Assembly: GCA_021786215.1 (NCBI GenBank)
Contig: JAJYNT010000079.1
Span: 1-8,636, forward strand
Origin: Chloroflexota bacterium
GTDB lineage: Bacteria > Chloroflexota > UBA6077
DNA length: 8,636 bases
Reading direction: 5' to 3'
A model generated the notes under the pieces. That model saw nothing but the letters and a program-made list of their open reading frames with translations, had not been told where the DNA came from and made no database searches. Position numbers and translations under genes: made by a program. This document shows, piece after piece, positions 5,284-8,636 of the stretch. How positions within the stretch are numbered: position 1 is the stretch's first letter; the number at the start of each line of letters is the position of its first letter.

Positions 5284-6765
5284 TCAGGATCTTTGGGATG
5301 GCTCCGGTTCCGCCGACTGCTCCTCTCCTTCAGACTCCGGGACAGGCCTTTCTCCGCTGGGAAGCACCACAGTCACAGTGGTGCCAACCCCCACCTGGCT
5401 CTCCAGGTCTATTTGCCCCCCATGGGTATCCACGATGCTTCGCACTATGGACAGACCAAGCCCGGTCCCTTCCTCGGTGTAGCGTCGGGCGTTCTCGGCG
5501 CGGTAGAACTCGTTGAACACCTTTGGCAGCTCTGCCGCGGGAATGCCTATGCCCGTGTCTCTCACCCGGAAGCGGATGTTCCGCTCCAGGGCGTCTACAG
5601 ACAGCTCCACATCCCCCCCATTAGGGGTATAGTTGATCGCGTTGGACAGAAGGTTGTCGAGAAGCTGTTCCAGGGCGTCCGGGTCCGCGTACATGCCCGG
5701 CGTATCTTCTGCGAACCGGGTGAGGAGAGTCAGGCCTCCCGCCTCAGCCTTCCCACGCTGCTGCGCCACCACCTTCTCAGCTACCGCTAGCGGGCTCACT
5801 ACCTGCCTCTCGGTGAACAGCCTCACTTCTCGAGTACGCGAGAGGATCAGCAGGTCGTTGACCACGCTGAGCAATCCGTTGGCCCGCATCTCGGTCCTGG
5901 AAATCATCTCCCTCTGAGCTACCCCCAGATCCCCGGACTGCCCATCCAGCATTCCCCGCAGCGAGCTTTGGATCGCGGTCAGCGGCGCCTTCATCTCCTG
6001 AGACACTTTTCGCATGTGCTGACTCTTGATCTTCTCCAGCTCCGACAGCTGGTTATAGGCCTTTTCCAACTCATAGGCCTTTCCTTCCAGTTCCTGCGAG
6101 AGGGACCAGATTTCCCTACCCCTGGTTCTCAGTCGCCCCATGATGGTGGTGGCCATGTAGGCAGCCAAGTAGAGGGTGCTGCCGAAAACCAGGAGGACCA
6201 CCGCCACGAAGAGGCCGTCGTGGACCATCGCGGATCGGGCAGGGCCGAACGGACTCACATGCTGGATCAGGCCCTCGTACTCTCCCAGTATCAGGCTGCA
6301 GTAGAGGGCTATGGCCACGGTAGCCTGTAGGAAGGTTTCCCGTCGTGATAGCAGGATGCTGGCGATGATCACGTGGAAGATGAAGTAAAAAGAGAGCGGG
6401 GTTTCGATCCCGCCCGAGAAGTGAATTAGCAGGGTGAGGAAGAGCAGATCTATGACGATCTGGGCGTTAGCCATGATCCTGACCTGTGCCAGCCGGTTGT
6501 GGCCGGAGCCCACCTCGTTCCACTTGAGACCGACGATGAAGAACGAGTTGTAGATCGCGATGGCGGCGCCGATGAGGTACAGGGGCAGGGGGTCCAGCCT
6601 GAGCCCGACAATCGTGGTGGCGACAAACGTGCCGTAGATCACCGCGGAGGACGCCAACCATCTCAGCTGGATGAGCCAGTAGATGCGCTGATTCAGCTCT
6701 ATATCCGCGGGTGTAGACTGTTGCACCTGAGCCTCCACCAAGCTTCCAAGCCGTCCGTCCGGCAA
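5284..6765 (-). CDS. Membrane sensor histidine kinase with Gln in place of the phospho-accepting His
   Basis: This 493-residue protein has a two-component sensor layout. Residues 34-208 hold six predicted membrane helices (about 34-55, 61-80, 98-115, 123-140, 144-162, 183-208) with no sizeable extracytoplasmic domain, so it probably senses through the membrane. Residues 215-250 look like a coiled-coil linker. The HisKA helix follows, but the H-box reads RKVSQEMKAPLTAIQ: Q256 stands where His is normally phosphorylated (codon CAG, 6000-5998), and A260 replaces the Thr/Asn used for phosphatase activity. The ATPase domain looks intact: N-box LLDNLLSNAINY (368-379), G1 DTGIGIP (403-409), F-box VFNEFYRAE (416-424) and G2 GTGLGLS (433-439). 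The tail (475-493) is acidic and probably disordered. The start is a TTG just after a GGGGCAGGGG stretch; a GTG at codon 10 is an alternative. No response regulator adjoins it. It may be a pseudokinase or act with a partner; the ligand is unknown. Confidence 0.88.
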   Translation of the reverse strand: MPDGRLGSLVEAQVQQSTPADIELNQRIYWLIQLRWLASSAVIYGTFVATTIVGLRLDPLPLYLIGAAIAIYNSFFIVGLKWNEVGSGHNRLAQVRIMANAQIVIDLLFLTLLIHFSGGIETPLSFYFIFHVIIASILLSRRETFLQATVAIALYCSLILGEYEGLIQHVSPFGPARSAMVHDGLFVAVVLLVFGSTLYLAAYMATTIMGRLRTRGREIWSLSQELEGKAYELEKAYNQLSELEKIKSQHMRKVSQEMKAPLTAIQSSLRGMLDGQSGDLGVAQREMISRTEMRANGLLSVVNDLLILSRTREVRLFTERQVVSPLAVAEKVVAQQRGKAEAGGLTLLTRFAEDTPGMYADPDALEQLLDNLLSNAINYTPNGGDVELSVDALERNIRFRVRDTGIGIPAAELPKVFNEFYRAENARRYTEEGTGLGLSIVRSIVDTHGGQIDLESQVGVGTTVTVVLPSGERPVPESEGEEQSAEPEPSQRS

Positions 6766-6780
6766 GTCCCCTGCCCCTTT

Positions 6781-6949
6781 GCCCGCCGCTAAAGCAGCGG
6801 GCTGAGAAAACGAAGCCCGCTGACGCGGCCTGGGAGGCTGTAGGAGCGAGCTCCTGCTCGCGATCCGAGTCGCCGGCAGGAGCCGGCTCCTACGGCCCAG
6901 CCCAGTTTACTGGGCTTTGTGTTTTCAGCCCGAGGCTTGAGCCTCGGGC
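6781..6949. repeat. Mirror-symmetric array of four hairpins around an inverted REP-like pair
   Basis: The order from the left is: a 22-nt hairpin (6781-6802), a 12-nt linker TGAGAAAACGAA (6803-6814), a 16-nt hairpin (6815-6830), a REP-like copy (6840-6863), six bases, an inverted REP-like copy (6870-6893), a 16-nt hairpin (6900-6915), a 12-nt linker TTTGTGTTTTCA (6916-6927) and a 22-nt hairpin (6928-6949). The right linker, reverse-complemented, is TGAAAACACAAA, 8 of 12 identical to the left. All hairpins have 4-base loops (TAAA, TGAC, TTTA, TTGA). The best stem, at 6928-6949, has arms GCCCGAGGC and GCCTCGGGC. The dyad centre is near 6866. The size and symmetry suggest a non-autonomous mobile element or a nest of two. 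I cannot name the family. Confidence 0.7.
6840..6893. repeat. Inverted pair of GTAG-headed palindromic repeats (REP-like, family 2)
   Basis: The left copy starts GTAG at 6840-6843 and forms a hairpin with arms GCGAGC (6846-6851) and GCTCGC (6856-6861) around loop TCCT. The right copy lies on the minus strand from 6893 (GTAG, read as CTAC at 6890-6893) and has arms GCCGGC and GCCGGC around the same TCCT loop. The 23-base units are identical except for four positions. These form two base pairs, swapped from G-C and A-T to C-G and G-C. The GTAG head and paired arrangement match REP/BIME elements, although the stem differs from the 5121-5197 family. Confidence 0.72.
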
Positions 6950-6976
6950 AAGGCCTCAGCTCGCTAACGACAAAAG

Positions 6977-7020
6977 GCCTCTCCTCTGTCTGACCCGCAG
7001 ATGCGACAGAATGGAGAGGC
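6977..7020 (-). terminator. Likely terminator of the hyp operon
   Basis: GCCTCTCC (6977-6984) pairs with GGAGAGGC (7013-7020), and TCTGTC (6985-6990) with GACAGA (7005-7010). Together they make a 14-bp stem with a 2-base bulge and a 14-base loop. On the minus strand the stem is followed by CTTTTGTCG, a short U-run. It lies about 100 bp past the hypB stop, with nothing coding between. The U-run of four is modest, so termination may be partial. Confidence 0.5.
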
Positions 7021-7117
7021 GCTCATCACCTCCGGTGCTGGGAGCCAAAAGCCTGACCACCCGCACGACAGATGATGCTACCAAATGGACCGAGAAAAGG
7101 CAAGATATATAGGCACG

Positions 7118-7777
7118 CTAACTGTTGTTATCCATAGCTAGCCGGCCTCGCACCCAGTCCAGCCAGCCCTCCATGCCCTGTCCCTTGCGAGCCGACAGCT
7201 CAAATATAGGCAGGTCCGGGTGAGTGGTCCGCGCGGCCGCCCTTGCCTTGTCCAGGTCGAAGTCCACCATCCCCAACAGGTCCATCTTATTGAGCACCAT
7301 GGCGCTCGATTGCTCGAAGATCAGCGGATACTTCTCCGGCTTGTCGTCTCCCTCGGCCACGCTGAGGATGACTACCTTGGCGTCCTCTCCGATGTCGAAT
7401 TCTGCCGGGCACACCAGGTTTCCCACGTTCTCGATGAACAGCAGCCTGATCTCCCCAAGGGGCAAACTATCCAGCGCGGAGCGCACCATGTTCGCGTTCA
7501 GGTGACAGTCCCCGCCGGTGTTGATCTGCACCACCGGTATCTCATGCCGGCCGATCCTCTGGGCGTCGCTGCTGCCGGCGATATCCCCCTCGATCACCGC
7601 CATCCGAAGCTCGCCCTTGAGCTGCTCCAGGGTCCGCTCGAGCAGCGTGGTTTTCCCGGCGCCCGGCGAGGCAATCAGATTGATGGTGTATATGCCCTTG
7701 CCTCTCAACAGTCGCCGGTTTTCAGCCGCGATGGCGTCGTTGGCCTCAAGTACGTTGCGCAGTACCTTGATCTCCAT
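7118..7777 (-). CDS. hypB: Hydrogenase maturation GTPase, nickel delivery
   Basis: HypB is a cytoplasmic SIMIBI-class GTPase that, with HypA, loads nickel into the [NiFe]-hydrogenase large subunit. The 219-residue protein has the P-loop ASPGAGKTT (36-44), switch region IEGDIAGSSDAQRI (62-75), Walker B-like LLFIENVGNLVCP (112-124), NKMDLL (163-168) and SARKGQG (205-211). C91, H92 (GGDCHLN) and C123 correspond to the metal site of the GTPase domain (Cys166, His167 and Cys198 in E. coli). The N-terminus has neither the CxxCGC motif of E. coli nor a His-rich stretch, so it is the short, storage-free form. The ATG is chosen because the family begins here and GAGGAG lies 6 nt upstream. The frame stays open to 8143, but that extension overlaps hypE and has no family match. 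It lies 122 bp after hypE on the same strand. HypA is not in the window. Confidence 0.95.
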   Translation of the reverse strand: MEIKVLRNVLEANDAIAAENRRLLRGKGIYTINLIASPGAGKTTLLERTLEQLKGELRMAVIEGDIAGSSDAQRIGRHEIPVVQINTGGDCHLNANMVRSALDSLPLGEIRLLFIENVGNLVCPAEFDIGEDAKVVILSVAEGDDKPEKYPLIFEQSSAMVLNKMDLLGMVDFDLDKARAAARTTHPDLPIFELSARKGQGMEGWLDWVRGRLAMDNNS

Positions 7778-7852
7778 TGCGTCTCCTCTGGCCTTCGGCC
7801 CAGGTAGATGCTTAGAGTCCGTCGGGAAGACCTGGTGACACCCCAGACCCTG

Positions 7853-7876
7853 CCAGAGGGGCATACGCCCCTCTGG
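7853..7876 (-). other. 10-bp perfect stem-loop between hypE and hypB
   Basis: CCAGAGGGGC (7853-7862) and GCCCCTCTGG (7867-7876) pair perfectly around a 4-base loop. It lies in the 122-nt hypE-hypB gap, 24 nt past the hypE stop. Neither strand has a T-tract after it, so it is not an intrinsic terminator. In the mRNA it could protect or process the transcript and so set the ratio of HypE to HypB. It has no GTAG head, so it is not one of the REP-like repeats. Confidence 0.5.
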
Positions 7877-7899
7877 ACTCCCCGCTCCAGCACTCGACA

Positions 7900-8636
7900 C
7901 TAGCAGATGCGAGGCAGCATCTCTCCCATCAGCACTTGAACAATCCGAGTCCCACCGATCCGGGTCCTCATCAGCACCTTGCCGGCCGGTTCGGGCAGCA
8001 GCGTCCCTATGATCCGCGCATCTTCTCCGTATCGAGTGCTTCGCATGGCATCCAGGGCATTGTCGGCCTCCTCGAGAGGCACGATAGCCACCAGCTTTCC
8101 CTCGTTTGCCACGTAGAGTGGATCGAAGCCCAACATCTCGCACGCGGCCTGCACAGCGGGTCTGATGGGGATTCGATCCTCATCGATCCGGATGGCGACC
8201 CCCGACTGGGCGGCTAGTTCGTTCAGTGTGGTGGCGAGACCGCCGCGGGTTGGATCGCGCAGCGCTCGCAAGTGAGGGGACGCTTCCAGCAGGGCCTGCA
8301 CCATCCGGTTCAGGGGGGCAACGTCGCTCGCCACCGGGGCTCCGAACTCCAGCCCCTCCCTTCGACTCAAGACCGCCATTCCGTGGTCACCTATGTGGCC
8401 CGAGAGGAGGACCACGTCGCCCGGCCGGCCGTTGCTGCCCGATATGTCGATCCCCTGAGGCACAATTCCCACCCCGGTGGTGGTGATGAACAGCCCGTCG
8501 GCGCCGCCTTTCTCCACCACCTTGGTGTCACCGGTGACCACCTGCACAGCTGCTTCCTCTGCCGCCGCTTTCATGGAAGCCGCAACCTGCTCCAGGGTTT
8601 CGATGGGCAAACCCTCTTCCAGGACAAAGCCTGCCG
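7900..8636 (-). CDS. hypE: Hydrogenase maturation protein HypE, C-terminal part (cut by window edge)
   Basis: HypE dehydrates the thiocarbamoyl group passed to its C-terminal Cys by HypF, giving an enzyme thiocyanate that supplies the CN ligand of the [NiFe] site through HypC-HypD. The 244 visible residues start inside the protein (AGFVLEEGLPIETLEQVA) and run open to the window's end. About 90-100 N-terminal residues are missing, judging by the usual length of 335-350. Family motifs are VVTGDTKVVEKGGADGLFI, the AIR-synthase C-domain signature RDPTRGGLATTLNELA, and the end PRIC, whose final Cys is the carrier residue. All are intact. The TTG at 8610 sits within the conserved domain and is not the true start. 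hypB follows 122 bp downstream. The rest of the maturation cluster is likely past the right edge. Confidence 0.95.
   Translation of the reverse strand, partial: AGFVLEEGLPIETLEQVAASMKAAAEEAAVQVVTGDTKVVEKGGADGLFITTTGVGIVPQGIDISGSNGRPGDVVLLSGHIGDHGMAVLSRREGLEFGAPVASDVAPLNRMVQALLEASPHLRALRDPTRGGLATTLNELAAQSGVAIRIDEDRIPIRPAVQAACEMLGFDPLYVANEGKLVAIVPLEEADNALDAMRSTRYGEDARIIGTLLPEPAGKVLMRTRIGGTRIVQVLMGEMLPRIC

Larger units (their letters stand above)
6766..7117. other. Gap between hypB and sensor kinase, mostly hairpin repeats
   Basis: I see no gene in these 352 bases. From the hypB side they hold about 100 bases of plain sequence with a TATATA-like stretch near 7105-7111, then the terminator-like stem-loop 6977-7020, then the mirror-symmetric repeat array 6781-6949, and last the ribosome-binding stretch of the kinase. 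I could not find a convincing kinase promoter, so its expression may rely on a weak promoter or on readthrough from the hyp operon. Confidence 0.6.

Noticed and set aside
6781..6949. CRISPR array
   Set aside because: The repeats are inverted rather than direct, hairpin stems vary, and there are no equal-length unique spacers or cas genes.
7853..7876. Intrinsic terminator between hypE and hypB
   Set aside because: The stem is strong, but neither side is followed by a T-run.
7778..8143. N-terminal extension of hypB to 8143
   Set aside because: It overlaps hypE in another frame and looks like shadow coding. HypB homology and a good Shine-Dalgarno both begin at 7777.

Overview
The window is GC-rich bacterial chromosome with seven real protein genes, two of them cut by the window ends, plus one small hypothetical gene. 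No gene is decisive for taxonomy. The GC content, the thrB-lysC pair, recD2, the hydrogenase-maturation genes and the abundant GTAG-headed palindromic repeats would fit a Chloroflexota-like or other deep-branching bacterium, but this is only an impression.

Layout, left to right. (1) Minus strand, 1-579: the N-terminal quarter of a RecD2-type helicase, cut by the left edge. It has its own extended -10 promoter in the 211-bp gap before it. (2) Minus strand, 791-2080: a complete SLC1-type dicarboxylate/amino-acid:cation symporter. (3) 2081-2553: a divergent control region. It holds a minus-strand promoter about 330 nt ahead of the symporter and a weaker plus-strand promoter for the next operon. 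(4) Plus strand, 2554-4707: the thrB-lysC operon (homoserine kinase, then a two-ACT aspartokinase with a probable internal start for a regulatory beta subunit). (5) Minus strand, 4719-4970: an 83-residue two-helix membrane protein, convergent with lysC. (6) 4971-5283: a non-coding gap with an inverted pair of GTAG-headed palindromes. (7) Minus strand, 5284-6765: a six-helix membrane sensor histidine kinase whose phospho-accepting His is replaced by Gln. (8) 6766-7117: a non-coding gap filled by a 169-bp mirror-symmetric hairpin array and a terminator-like stem-loop. (9) Minus strand, 7118-7777 and 7900-8636: hypB and the C-terminal part of hypE, the downstream end of a [NiFe]-hydrogenase maturation operon that continues past the right edge.

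Functionally, thrB and lysC belong to the aspartate pathway. LysC makes aspartyl phosphate, the common precursor of lysine, methionine and threonine, and ThrB commits homoserine to threonine. HypE makes the cyanide ligand of the [NiFe] active site and HypB helps deliver nickel, so the organism very likely has a [NiFe]-hydrogenase encoded elsewhere. RecD2, the symporter, the kinase and the small membrane protein have no visible link to these pathways.

The observations most worth a second look are the kinase lacking its His, two different families of GTAG-headed inverted palindromes whose copies differ by compensatory base-pair swaps, the larger nested hairpin array around one of these pairs, and the internal aspartokinase start. 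I found no CRISPR array, rRNA, tRNA, transposase gene or recognisable riboswitch.
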